Translations under genes and position numbers: made by a program
From: Muribaculaceae bacterium
Lineage (GTDB): Bacteria; Bacteroidota; Bacteroidia; Bacteroidales; Muribaculaceae
Direction: 5' to 3'
Length of the DNA: 56,673 nucleotides
Assembly (NCBI GenBank): GCA_017483645.1
Contig: JAFUWD010000022.1
Span: forward strand, 1 to 56,673
The notes under the pieces: model-generated
Seen by the model: only the letters and a program-made list of their open reading frames with translations
The model's database searches: none
Told to the model about the DNA's origin: nothing
Part shown: one piece after another, positions 32,782 to 41,424 of the stretch
Position numbering within the stretch: the stretch's first letter is position 1
Layout: every line of letters starts with the position of its first letter

Positions 32782-35700
32782 ATGAGAAGTAATACATTGA
32801 TGAAATCTCTGGTTGCCGTGTTTGTGTTCGCTATGAGCTGGAACATGAGCGCTTGGGCACAGTCGGCGGTGTCGCTCACACCTGCCGCGTCGCAGGCAAC
32901 ACAGAACTTCGACAACATGTGGGATGCGACTGCAGGCGAGGCAATTCTTGCCATGCCTGCCGGTTGGCGCGTGGAGCGGCAGATGGGCGCGGCGCGCACA
33001 GTGGGCTCGTTTGCCAATGCTGCCTCACAAGTAATGTACACGGGAGGAACGAGCTTGGCGAGCAACGCCAAGAACGGAACTTGGAATTTCGTGGCCACCT
33101 CGGGCAGCGGCGACTGCTCGGTGGGTGGCCTTTCTACTACGGTGGCCGACGGCACACGCTGCATCAACGTGATGACATGCTTGCACAATGCCGGCGACGA
33201 GGCCATCAGCAAATTGGTGCTGAGTTATGACATCGAGAAATACCGAGAGGGCGATAATGCCGCGGGATTTGCCGTGCAGGTTTATTTCTCGACCGATGGC
33301 ACCACTTGGAGCAACGCCGGTGACGATTTTTACACCTATTTTGCTCCTGATGCCGCAACGCAGGGCGCTGCCGTGGTCCCTATCAGCACAACGGCTGTCA
33401 GCGGTAAGCAACTCATGGTGAACGTTGAGGCCGGTGCCGATGTGTATCTGGCATGGAACATCAGCGTGGCCAGTGGCTCCAGTCCCAACAAGGCTATGGG
33501 GCTTTCGGTCGACAATGTGGTGATTGACGCCACTTACGCCTCACAGGACCAATCGGCACACATCTTTGTGGAGGACGTGAGCAAGTGGAGCGATTTGAAA
33601 ATGTCGGTGTCTGGTTCTCAGACAATTGAAGCATCGGCACCTTCGGGTAATGCGGTGGTCAATGGAGTGACCTACAAAGTGTGGGAAATCGCACGAGATG
33701 GCGGTGCTTGTTCTCTTACTTTCTCCGACGGTGGCTCGCACTCGGTGAGTGTGGATATGACCGCCGATGACGACTATTATTATTGCCTCACGACCGATGC
33801 AATCACACCGATTGACGATCCTGCAACCTACACCGGCTATGTGGACCCCACGCGGCCACCGTTTGTGGCGTCGGGAATCTTCTTGCGCGGTGAGGTCAAC
33901 AGCTGGGGCTCACCGGCCGAATGGGAGTTCAGCGATGAAGGCGGCGGTGTCTATGCGCTTTACGACAAAACGTTGAGCGGCTCGTTCAAGGTGGCCGACG
34001 CATCGTGGAGCTCGGCCTGCAACTATGGCAGCAATGGAGGCTCGGTGCTCGTCGACACGCCTTATGAGCTGGTGCTGGGCACCAACGACAACATTTCCTG
34101 CGGTGGAAACACCTATGTGTGCAAGCGCATTGTCCTCACCATCGCCGACGGCAAGGCCACGCTGCTGTTGCAAAGCGACGATGATGCCACTGGCCTCACC
34201 GAGGTTTATGTGATGGGCGACAATAACAGTTGGAACTACATGGACACCTCCGGCAAGCTCAGCCTGACCGGTGACGACGTGTTCCAGGGACAGGTCACCT
34301 TCCCGGCCAGTGACGACGGATTCAGCCACTGGCGCATCTACCAGCGTCTGGGCATGGGCGGTGTGTGGGGTGCCGAAAGCGACCTCACCGGCGACAATAC
34401 GTCGGGCACATTGGTTAAAGGCAGCACCGGCACGGTGTCGACTGCCCCCGGTACTTATGAAGTGACGTTCAATCTGGCCACCGGAGAGTTCTCGCTTGTG
34501 AAGGCCGCCTCCACTGCTGTGGAAATGACGTTGCAGCCGGCCGATGTGGTGCTTGTTCCGCAATTGCCCGAGCAGGTGAAAGTTCTCTCGCTCAACAACA
34601 GCCTGATTTATTACAATGACCAAGACAAGGTGTTCAACGACATCGCTTCAGCGATGGGCAAGGACGCGGTTTGGACCAAGCACACCCTGCTGGGCAAGTC
34701 ACTCCAGACACATTGGGAGGAAGGTGACGGTGTGGCCGCTGACGGCAATCCCGGCGCCAAGATGCTTGTGCGCAGCGACGCGTGGAGCCACATCATCTTG
34801 CAGGAGCAGAGCAGTCTGCCGCGCACCAATGTGGAGTCCTTCCGCGCCAATGTGAAACGCTGGGTGGACTATATCCGTGAGTATTGCCCCAATCCCAACG
34901 CCATTATCATTGTGCCCGTCAACTGGGCATATAGCGGTGACTGGGGCAATTACACCGCGTTCAACGCTGCTTTTGTGAAAAACTATCAGGATGTGGCGCT
35001 CGATTTGGGTGTGACGCTTTGCCCGGTGGGGCTGGCTTACCAAGCCGTTTATGAGCAAGAAGGAAGCGAGGGTGCCAACACTTGGTTCCTCGACGACCGT
35101 CATCCTACCCTCAAGGCTACTTATATGGCCGCCGCTATGGAGTATGGCCTCATCTTTGGCGAAGATCCTGCCACTATCACGCAGGTTCCCGCGGGCATGA
35201 GTGCCGCCGATGCTGCCAGCATGCGCGCTTATGCCAGCCAGGCACTTGCCGGCTTCACCAACTATGTGGATCACACCGCCGGAGTGGTGCGATACAAAGT
35301 CACCGTCCGCGACCAGTTCGGCATGGAGGTCGACCCCGCCGAGCCGGTGACCCTGACGCTGAGTGGCGGCGGTGCCATCGACGATAACCGAGTGTTCACC
35401 AGCAATGGCGAGCAGGGCACCTACGACGTGACTGCCGCTACGGGAAGTTTCAGTGCCGCCGCTACCCTCAAGGTGGCATCGGCTCTTACCGAAGTTACCG
35501 TCTATCCTGCCATCGAGCTTAACGAGGACTGCCTGAAGGCTTCTGAGACATTCGACGGCATGGGCGACGATGCCACTGCATCGCTGCCCGAGGCTTGGCG
35601 CATCGATCGCATCCTCACCGAGCCTCGCACGGTGGGACGTTTTGACATGGCCGACGAGTCCACAATGTACAGTGGCGGGGTGAATCTGCCCAGCAACGCC

Positions 35701-36681
35701 AAGAACGGCACTTGGAACTTTGGGGCCGACGACGCTGCCGACCGTGCGGTGGGCGGCATCTCAACGGGAGTGGCCAACGGCACGCGCTGTGTCAATGTAT
35801 ATGCCCATCTGCTCAACACCGGTCGCAAGAACATCGAGCATCTCAATGTGAGCTACAATGTGGAGAAATACCGCAAGGGCAACAATTCGGCCGGCTTTGC
35901 CGTGCAACTGTATTACTCCATCGACGGACGTAACTGGACCAGTGCCGGTGAGGATTTCCGCACCTATTTCGCGCCCGATGCCGAGACGGCTGGCTATGCC
36001 AGTGTTCCCGGAGAGACGGTGGCCGTGAGCCATGAACTGGGCACCGATTTGGCACGTGGATGCGACCTGTATCTGGCATGGAACATCAGTGTGGCCAGCG
36101 GAACGGCCGCACAGGGTGCCATGGCCATCGGTATCGACGATTTCGAGGTGAGCGGCTCCCTGCCCGTGATTCCCGAATCCAAACACTACGTCTTTGTCGA
36201 CGACCAAACCACTTGGGATGCCATGGGACTCTATGCGTGGGGCGACAGCGAGTTGTTCGGCACATGGCCCGGCGAGGCCAGTGTGGGCGATTCCATCGTG
36301 AACGGTGTGCAGTATAAAGTGTTTATGCTCGACACCGAGGGCGGCAACTACCACCTCATTTTCAACAATTGGAACAATGGACAGCAGACACCCGATTACG
36401 ACATCGTGGCCGACCGTGACTACTTCTTTGTGGTGACCGATACCGAAGCCACCGAGATTGAGGAACCCACGGCCATCAACGAGGTGAAGCCGGTGGTCTC
36501 AAAAATCGTGGTCACCGACAGCATGGCCGCTTTTCCCGGCCGTCTTGAGGTGTATAACCTGCACGGACAGCGAGTGATGACAGGTGAAGACATGGTGAAC
36601 ATGGCGCAACTGCCCCGAGGCATCTATGTGCTGCGCGCCACCTCCGGCCACCACACCGTAACTACCAAGGTAGCCCGCTGA
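32782..36681 (+). CDS. Mosaic T9SS cargo protein: duplicated beta-sandwich, starch-binding-like modules, SGNH/DUF4886-like domain
   Basis: 1299 residues from the ATG at 32782, with a signal peptide ending WAQS. Order by base position: beta-sandwich module A1 (about 32890-33540), a short CBM-like module (33550-33830), two SusE/SusF-like modules (GIFLRGEVNSWG, about 33870-34190; VYVMGDNNSWNY, 34200-34520), a DUF4886/SGNH-hydrolase-like domain (34560-35200), an Ig-like domain (35280-35510), module A2 (35530-36165), a CBM26-like module (36180-36450: LYAWGDSELFGTWPG), and a type A sorting domain (LEVYNLHGQRV ... LPRGIYVLRAT). The SGNH domain has LNNSLIYYND in place of the usual GNS and a DDRHPT box that would supply Asp/His. 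It is probably exported by the T9SS to the surface and binds or de-esterifies a glucan. Confidence 0.8.
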   Translation: MRSNTLMKSLVAVFVFAMSWNMSAWAQSAVSLTPAASQATQNFDNMWDATAGEAILAMPAGWRVERQMGAARTVGSFANAASQVMYTGGTSLASNAKNGTWNFVATSGSGDCSVGGLSTTVADGTRCINVMTCLHNAGDEAISKLVLSYDIEKYREGDNAAGFAVQVYFSTDGTTWSNAGDDFYTYFAPDAATQGAAVVPISTTAVSGKQLMVNVEAGADVYLAWNISVASGSSPNKAMGLSVDNVVIDATYASQDQSAHIFVEDVSKWSDLKMSVSGSQTIEASAPSGNAVVNGVTYKVWEIARDGGACSLTFSDGGSHSVSVDMTADDDYYYCLTTDAITPIDDPATYTGYVDPTRPPFVASGIFLRGEVNSWGSPAEWEFSDEGGGVYALYDKTLSGSFKVADASWSSACNYGSNGGSVLVDTPYELVLGTNDNISCGGNTYVCKRIVLTIADGKATLLLQSDDDATGLTEVYVMGDNNSWNYMDTSGKLSLTGDDVFQGQVTFPASDDGFSHWRIYQRLGMGGVWGAESDLTGDNTSGTLVKGSTGTVSTAPGTYEVTFNLATGEFSLVKAASTAVEMTLQPADVVLVPQLPEQVKVLSLNNSLIYYNDQDKVFNDIASAMGKDAVWTKHTLLGKSLQTHWEEGDGVAADGNPGAKMLVRSDAWSHIILQEQSSLPRTNVESFRANVKRWVDYIREYCPNPNAIIIVPVNWAYSGDWGNYTAFNAAFVKNYQDVALDLGVTLCPVGLAYQAVYEQEGSEGANTWFLDDRHPTLKATYMAAAMEYGLIFGEDPATITQVPAGMSAADAASMRAYASQALAGFTNYVDHTAGVVRYKVTVRDQFGMEVDPAEPVTLTLSGGGAIDDNRVFTSNGEQGTYDVTAATGSFSAAATLKVASALTEVTVYPAIELNEDCLKASETFDGMGDDATASLPEAWRIDRILTEPRTVGRFDMADESTMYSGGVNLPSNAKNGTWNFGADDAADRAVGGISTGVANGTRCVNVYAHLLNTGRKNIEHLNVSYNVEKYRKGNNSAGFAVQLYYSIDGRNWTSAGEDFRTYFAPDAETAGYASVPGETVAVSHELGTDLARGCDLYLAWNISVASGTAAQGAMAIGIDDFEVSGSLPVIPESKHYVFVDDQTTWDAMGLYAWGDSELFGTWPGEASVGDSIVNGVQYKVFMLDTEGGNYHLIFNNWNNGQQTPDYDIVADRDYFFVVTDTEATEIEEPTAINEVKPVVSKIVVTDSMAAFPGRLEVYNLHGQRVMTGEDMVNMAQLPRGIYVLRATSGHHTVTTKVAR

Positions 36682-36703
36682 AGTTGATACCGGATTAAAA
36701 AGC

Positions 36704-36743
36704 CTGCGCCACAGACACCAATATTCTGTGGCGCAGACTTTTT
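36704..36743 (+). terminator. Terminator after the T9SS cargo gene
   Basis: A 12-bp stem (CTGCGCCACAGA / TCTGTGGCGCAG) with a 9-base loop is followed, after AC, by TTTTT. It also separates the convergent LRR gene. Confidence 0.8.
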
Positions 36744-36782
36744 CTGCAATGAATGGTGAAGAAACCCAAATAATCTTTGGGC

Positions 36783-39700
36783 TTATTGTTCCATAATCAT
36801 GTTTACCAAGGTAGTGACATCAGCAATACTGGTCTCACCATCGCCGTTGATGTCGCTGTTCTCGTTGCTGCTGCTTGACATCACCAGAGTCACCAGTGCT
36901 GTTACATCGGCGATGCTCACCTCGCCGTCGCCATTCACGTCACCATCGCTCGGCTCAGTCTCACTGTCGCTAATAAAGAAGAACGTTTTCCACTCGTTGG
37001 CATTCTGATATGTGCTCATCGTTCCCTTAGGCACATAGAGTGTGCATGTCCACTTGTCTAAGTCATTGAATACACCGGAATAAGCAGTGGGCGGTATGGC
37101 ACGTAGCACCCGCAATGTTTTAATGTTGCTGCATCCGTCAAACGAGTGGGCTTTGATCTGTGCAACATTTGCGCCCAGTTTCACGCATCGTAGGGCTGAG
37201 CAACCGGCGAGCATGTACTCGTCAATTGTATTCAACCCTGGGCCTATCCCCGGGTGTTTTATATTGATTTCTTGGCAAGAACTGCCGCCTGTGTAGTTGT
37301 AGAGGAATCCATCGTTAACAGTGATATCATTAGTTTGCGGACTACCGTTGCCTTCGCTGAAAATGACATGGGGGTTGTCAGCAGTGAAGGACAACTTGTA
37401 GTACTCGACACCATTAATCGTCTCCTTGTCAAGAGTGTTAATCTTTACTCCAGGCCATGTCAGGAAGAGGTTCTGTCCACCATCTTGCCATGCCCAGATG
37501 TTGTAATTTCCCGCACTCATCGGCATGTAGATGGTTGCGTAGGGTGATGCTTGAAAATCGTCGGTTTCGAAATAGTCGCTACCGGCAATGAATTCCCGCA
37601 TCTGCTTACAGTTCTCAAACGTGTGTTGGCCGACCGAAATCACCGAGTTAGGCAGTGACACCTTGCCCAATGCCGACTCGGCGAAAGCATATTGACCAAT
37701 CGTGGTGACAGCCCCGAAATCCACGGTACGCAACGCGTCACATTTATAGAATGAATAATTGGGCAGGGTTGTGACTGTCGCACCCGTGGCAACAGAACGG
37801 AGCGTGTAGTTGCCTGCGGCAGCGCATTCGTCCACCTCTGTGGGAGTGAACTCCACGTTGCGGTACTTCACCTTTTTGATTTCAATGTCGGCCGGGCATT
37901 TAGTTTCATCAATGTCCACAATCCGAACCTGGCGATTGGTCATGTCGCTAATCACATACGTCACACCATCCACCTCAAAACTCGTGTTCGGATCCAGTAA
38001 AACATTTCCCCAATTGCTGCCTGACGGTGCAATCCCAATTGTTCCGCCTAAACTATTAGTATTTAAAGAAATGTTGTTGGAGTATATCCTTGTTTTTCGT
38101 GCAGGATTATCATAAAAAGCGTAGCCCCCTATTGTTGTGACACTTGCGGGGATGCGAATCACAACCAATGCGCAATATTGAAATGCAAACCTGCCGATTT
38201 CAGTCACCTTTTCGTTCCAAACAATTTTGTTCAAATTTTTGCAACCATAGAACGCATACTCACCAATGGTTGTAACATTGGCTGGAAAGACAACTGATGT
38301 GAGGCCGGTACATCCTCGGCAGATATAGTTTGGAATCAAGGTGAGGCCGGTTGGGAAAGAGATGGCTTTCAGCGATGTGCAGTTGTCAAAAGCGTTAGTG
38401 CCGATAGTTTTTACACTTGTGGGGAAGGCTATGGCGGTGATTTTGGAGTTGGCCACGAAATTGGCGGGAATAGTCTGCACCTTGCTGCCGATGGTCACTT
38501 TCTCGATGTTGTTAGTGTAAATGCCGCCGTTTGTCGTCAGGTTGATTGCGTTCCAGGTGAGCGACTTGATGTTGTTGCACGAGGAGAAAGCATTGCTGCC
38601 AATAGAGGTGATGTTTTCCGGAATTGTCAGTGAAGACAGCCCTGTGCAGCCCGAAAAAGCGTTGCTTCCGATGCTGGTGACTTGATTAGGAATGTTAATT
38701 GCTGTCAGGCCGGTGCAGTTTTGGAAAGCATTGTTACCAATTTGTCTGACATTGCTCGGGATGGTAATGGACTTGAGGCTTGTGCAGCCGTTGCATAGGT
38801 AAGAAGGGATAGATGTGAGACCCGATGGCAAAGCCAATGATTTCAAGGAAGTACATCCGCTAAATGCATAACTTCCTATATAAGTTACCGACGACGGAAC
38901 GGATACGGATGTGAGCAACGAGCAATCTTGAAAAGCCGAGGTCCAGATACTGCTAAGACTTGCCGGCAAAGTAATACTGGTGATTCTTGCTCCCTTTACA
39001 AAATTATTCGGTAGGATTTGGACTTTGCTGCCAATGGTAACATTGGTAATGTTATTGGTGCTCATGTTGCCATTCTCACCGCACCTAATCGCATTCCAAG
39101 TGAGGTTTCTGATAGGGGCGTTGTAGAAAACGTTGCTCCCGATGGTCGTCAGCTGTTCGGGAATAGTCAGTGATGAAAGTGAGCTGCAACCATAAAAGGC
39201 ATTATTTCCTATCTCGGTAACCTTGTTGGGTATGCTGATGTCAGTCAGGCCGGTGCAGCCATAAAATGCGTTTTGGCTGATAGCGGTGAGGTTTGCCGGC
39301 AAGGTGACACTGGTGATTTTTGCGTTTTGCATGAAGTTGTTGGGTAAACTGGTCACGTTACTGCCGATGGTCACCTTAGTGATGTTGCCGGTGTTGAGGA
39401 ATTGATTCAAGTCACGGCCATTGGTGAGATTCCATGTAACTTGCGTGATGGGGCACTCGCCGAAAGCCGTGTTGTGCACAGTCCCAATAGTGGCGGGGAT
39501 AGTTATGCTCTGCAATGCCGAGCAGCCGTAAAAGGCTTGATAACCTACCGCGGCTCCGGCGGGTATAGCCACTGACTTAAGCCCTGTGCAGCGGTCAAAG
39601 GCGCGTTGTCCGATGGTCTTGAGACTTGCCGGCAGTGTGATGGTGGTGATTTTTGATGTCCGCACAAAATCATCGGGCAGGGTCTGTACCTTGCTGCCGA

Positions 39701-40493
39701 TGGTCACCTGCTCGATGTTCGCGGCATCGATGTTGCCATTGTAATTTAGGTTTACCGCGTTCCAAGTGAGCTTTTTGATGCCGGAGCAGTAGAGAAAAGC
39801 ACTGCCGCCCAGAGTCTCCACACTCTCGGGGATGGTGATGGCCGTAAGTTTGGAGCAGTACTGGAAAGCGCCGTCGCCAATCGATTTCACGCCTGTGCCC
39901 ATGTTCACAGTGGCCAGATTGGAGCAACCGGCAAACGCCTGGCTACCGATGGTGGTCACGGTGTTGGGGATGGTGACACTTGTCACACTGGTAACGCCAT
40001 ACAGGTGCATTCCTATGCTCGTTATGGACGATGGGATGGTGAGGCTGGTGACCTTTTGGTTATTGGCATAGAGGTCGTGGCTACTGGTGATGGCACCCGT
40101 GAGAGTGGTCTTGAACCACGCGTCGAGCGATGCCACATAAACCGACTTGATAGCATTGCAGCCGTAAAAAGCACTGCTACCGATGGTTTTGACGCTGGCT
40201 GGGATAGTGACGCTTTGCAGATTGGAACACTGGGAAAACGCGCTTTGTCCGATGCCTGTGACATTGTAAGTAATATTTCCGTCGAGCTTGATTTGGCTGG
40301 GAATCACCACATTAGTGAGGCTTCCGCCATAGTTGCTGCTGTTGTTCACAGTGTAGGTCACATAGACCGATGTGCCGTCACCATCGATATTATATGCCAA
40401 GCCATTGTACATGAAGTCATAGGCCAAAGCTTGGTTGCCACTTGCCAGAAGAAGCAACAGTAAATAGGATTTGAGTAAAAGATTTCTTTTCAT
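36783..40493 (-). CDS. BspA-like leucine-rich repeat surface protein with CBM26-like module and dockerin-like C-terminus
   Basis: 1236 residues with a signal peptide (ends NQALA). Most of it is LRR_5/BspA (TpLRR) repeats of about 23 residues, such as SAFxGCxxLxSVTIPxSVTxIG, in roughly 30 rungs. These alternate with longer blocks bearing VTIGSKVQTLP. Near 37280-37520 is a non-LRR insert (NIWAWQDGGQNLFLTWPG ... VIFSEGNGSPQTND) resembling starch-binding module 26. After further LRRs, the last 55 residues are two calcium-loop repeats (GDVNGDGEVSIADVTALV and SDINGDGETSIADVTTLV), like those in the CotH protein. No T9SS sorting domain is visible. BspA proteins act in adhesion. The gene lies 20 bases after the lipoprotein gene at 40514. 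Confidence 0.87.
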   Translation of the reverse strand: MKRNLLLKSYLLLLLLASGNQALAYDFMYNGLAYNIDGDGTSVYVTYTVNNSSNYGGSLTNVVIPSQIKLDGNITYNVTGIGQSAFSQCSNLQSVTIPASVKTIGSSAFYGCNAIKSVYVASLDAWFKTTLTGAITSSHDLYANNQKVTSLTIPSSITSIGMHLYGVTSVTSVTIPNTVTTIGSQAFAGCSNLATVNMGTGVKSIGDGAFQYCSKLTAITIPESVETLGGSAFLYCSGIKKLTWNAVNLNYNGNIDAANIEQVTIGSKVQTLPDDFVRTSKITTITLPASLKTIGQRAFDRCTGLKSVAIPAGAAVGYQAFYGCSALQSITIPATIGTVHNTAFGECPITQVTWNLTNGRDLNQFLNTGNITKVTIGSNVTSLPNNFMQNAKITSVTLPANLTAISQNAFYGCTGLTDISIPNKVTEIGNNAFYGCSSLSSLTIPEQLTTIGSNVFYNAPIRNLTWNAIRCGENGNMSTNNITNVTIGSKVQILPNNFVKGARITSITLPASLSSIWTSAFQDCSLLTSVSVPSSVTYIGSYAFSGCTSLKSLALPSGLTSIPSYLCNGCTSLKSITIPSNVRQIGNNAFQNCTGLTAINIPNQVTSIGSNAFSGCTGLSSLTIPENITSIGSNAFSSCNNIKSLTWNAINLTTNGGIYTNNIEKVTIGSKVQTIPANFVANSKITAIAFPTSVKTIGTNAFDNCTSLKAISFPTGLTLIPNYICRGCTGLTSVVFPANVTTIGEYAFYGCKNLNKIVWNEKVTEIGRFAFQYCALVVIRIPASVTTIGGYAFYDNPARKTRIYSNNISLNTNSLGGTIGIAPSGSNWGNVLLDPNTSFEVDGVTYVISDMTNRQVRIVDIDETKCPADIEIKKVKYRNVEFTPTEVDECAAAGNYTLRSVATGATVTTLPNYSFYKCDALRTVDFGAVTTIGQYAFAESALGKVSLPNSVISVGQHTFENCKQMREFIAGSDYFETDDFQASPYATIYMPMSAGNYNIWAWQDGGQNLFLTWPGVKINTLDKETINGVEYYKLSFTADNPHVIFSEGNGSPQTNDITVNDGFLYNYTGGSSCQEINIKHPGIGPGLNTIDEYMLAGCSALRCVKLGANVAQIKAHSFDGCSNIKTLRVLRAIPPTAYSGVFNDLDKWTCTLYVPKGTMSTYQNANEWKTFFFISDSETEPSDGDVNGDGEVSIADVTALVTLVMSSSSNENSDINGDGETSIADVTTLVNMIMEQ

Positions 40494-40513
40494 GGATTGT
40501 TGTGTTTTGATGG

Positions 40514-40981
40514 TTATTGCTTCTTGTATTCCATGTCAGCGACAAACGTCTCGCCCACCATCTGTGAGAAGTCCTCATGCAGCACCAGCGTGGCAGCGTC
40601 AAGGCGTTTGATGGTGATTTTTAATCCGTCGGATTCTTCGATGCCGTCAAGAAGGAGTTCTATGCCCTTTACCCTGTAGTTCACCCCATTCACTTTCTTG
40701 GTGGTGAAAGAGAGCGTTTCGTCCCAAATGGTGATGCTTTGGCCCGTGGCCGACTCCAGGTCATGTTTCATGCTGTTCAGTTGGGATGCGGTGAAATCAA
40801 AAGTATATCCGGCCACCGTCTCGGTGCCACTGCTGAATTTCCAGTTTCCGACAAGTCGCTCGGTATAGGAAGAATTGTTCTCTCCGCCAGGTTCATCTTT
40901 ATCGTCACCGCAAGCGGTCATGGCCACCGACAATAGGAGCGTCAGCAGCAGGTACAGGAGTTTGAGGTCATGCTTTTTCAT
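40514..40981 (-). CDS. Small lipocalin-like lipoprotein
   Basis: 155 residues. The lipobox is SVAMTAC (Cys24), followed by an acidic DDKDE spacer typical of surface-exposed Bacteroidetes lipoproteins. The fold begins with RLVGNWKFSSGTETVAGYTFDFT, a lipocalin-like beta-barrel start, and ends with FVADMEYKKQ. It is first gene in a two-gene unit with the LRR protein. Function unknown; it may bind a small ligand or escort the LRR protein. Confidence 0.7.
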   Translation of the reverse strand: MKKHDLKLLYLLLTLLLSVAMTACGDDKDEPGGENNSSYTERLVGNWKFSSGTETVAGYTFDFTASQLNSMKHDLESATGQSITIWDETLSFTTKKVNGVNYRVKGIELLLDGIEESDGLKITIKRLDAATLVLHEDFSQMVGETFVADMEYKKQ

Positions 40982-41306
40982 AAATGCAATCCGTTTGCCG
41001 CTTGAGTCCCCGAATTTGGCAATAGTTTAAAAGTTAATAGTAAATAAGAGCGTGGGAACTTTTCTGAATATCTCCACTGAGGCATCGCCAAACGCCCTAT
41101 CGAAAACAAACAGTATCCCCCACGCGATGCCGATATACTGTTCCCTCCTATGTCAAGTGGGGGAGGTGTATAGGCACACATGAGCGTCGTGTACTGCTTA
41201 TCCCTTCGATAAAAATTTTGGCGAATTCCAGTGGAAGGATAAAGCAAAAACGCTACTTAAATATGTCTTTCTTGCTGGCCGAAAAACTATGACCAGAAGA
41301 TTGATG

Positions 41307-41314
41307 CAAAGATA
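41307..41314 (-). promoter_or_regulatory. -7 box TATCTTTG for the lipoprotein-LRR unit
   Basis: An exact -7 consensus on the minus strand (TATCTTTGCATC). No clear -33 box lies 20 bases upstream. If used, the leader to the ATG at 40981 is about 320 bases. Confidence 0.45.
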
Positions 41315-41367
41315 AGAAATTATCAGCTAATTTAAGATGGAATGCGCAAGTTTTTTAGATGGTGAAA

Positions 41368-41400
41368 GCGGCCATCGGAGAATTGCTCTCCGATGGCCGC
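41368..41400 (-). terminator. Hairpin downstream of the pullulanase gene
   Basis: A perfect 14-bp stem (GCGGCCATCGGAGA / TCTCCGATGGCCGC) with a 5-base loop, 24 bases after the stop. On the minus strand only a weak U stretch follows, so it may act as a weak terminator or as an RNA end-stabilising structure. Confidence 0.6.
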
Positions 41401-41424
41401 ATTATGTGGGGGATGGCGGGAATG

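Larger units (their letters stand above)
40982..41424. other. 443-base intergenic region: long leader, degenerate inverted repeats, hairpin
   Basis: No convincing gene. It holds a -7 box at 41307-41314, an inverted pair AACAGTAT (41109-41116) / ATACTGTT (41135-41142), a small CCCTCC/GGGAGG hairpin (41143-41148 with 41161-41166), and a strong 14-bp hairpin at 41368-41400 next to the pullulanase stop. The GGGGGAGGTG stretch recalls the palindromic element at 54.2 kb. Confidence 0.5.
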
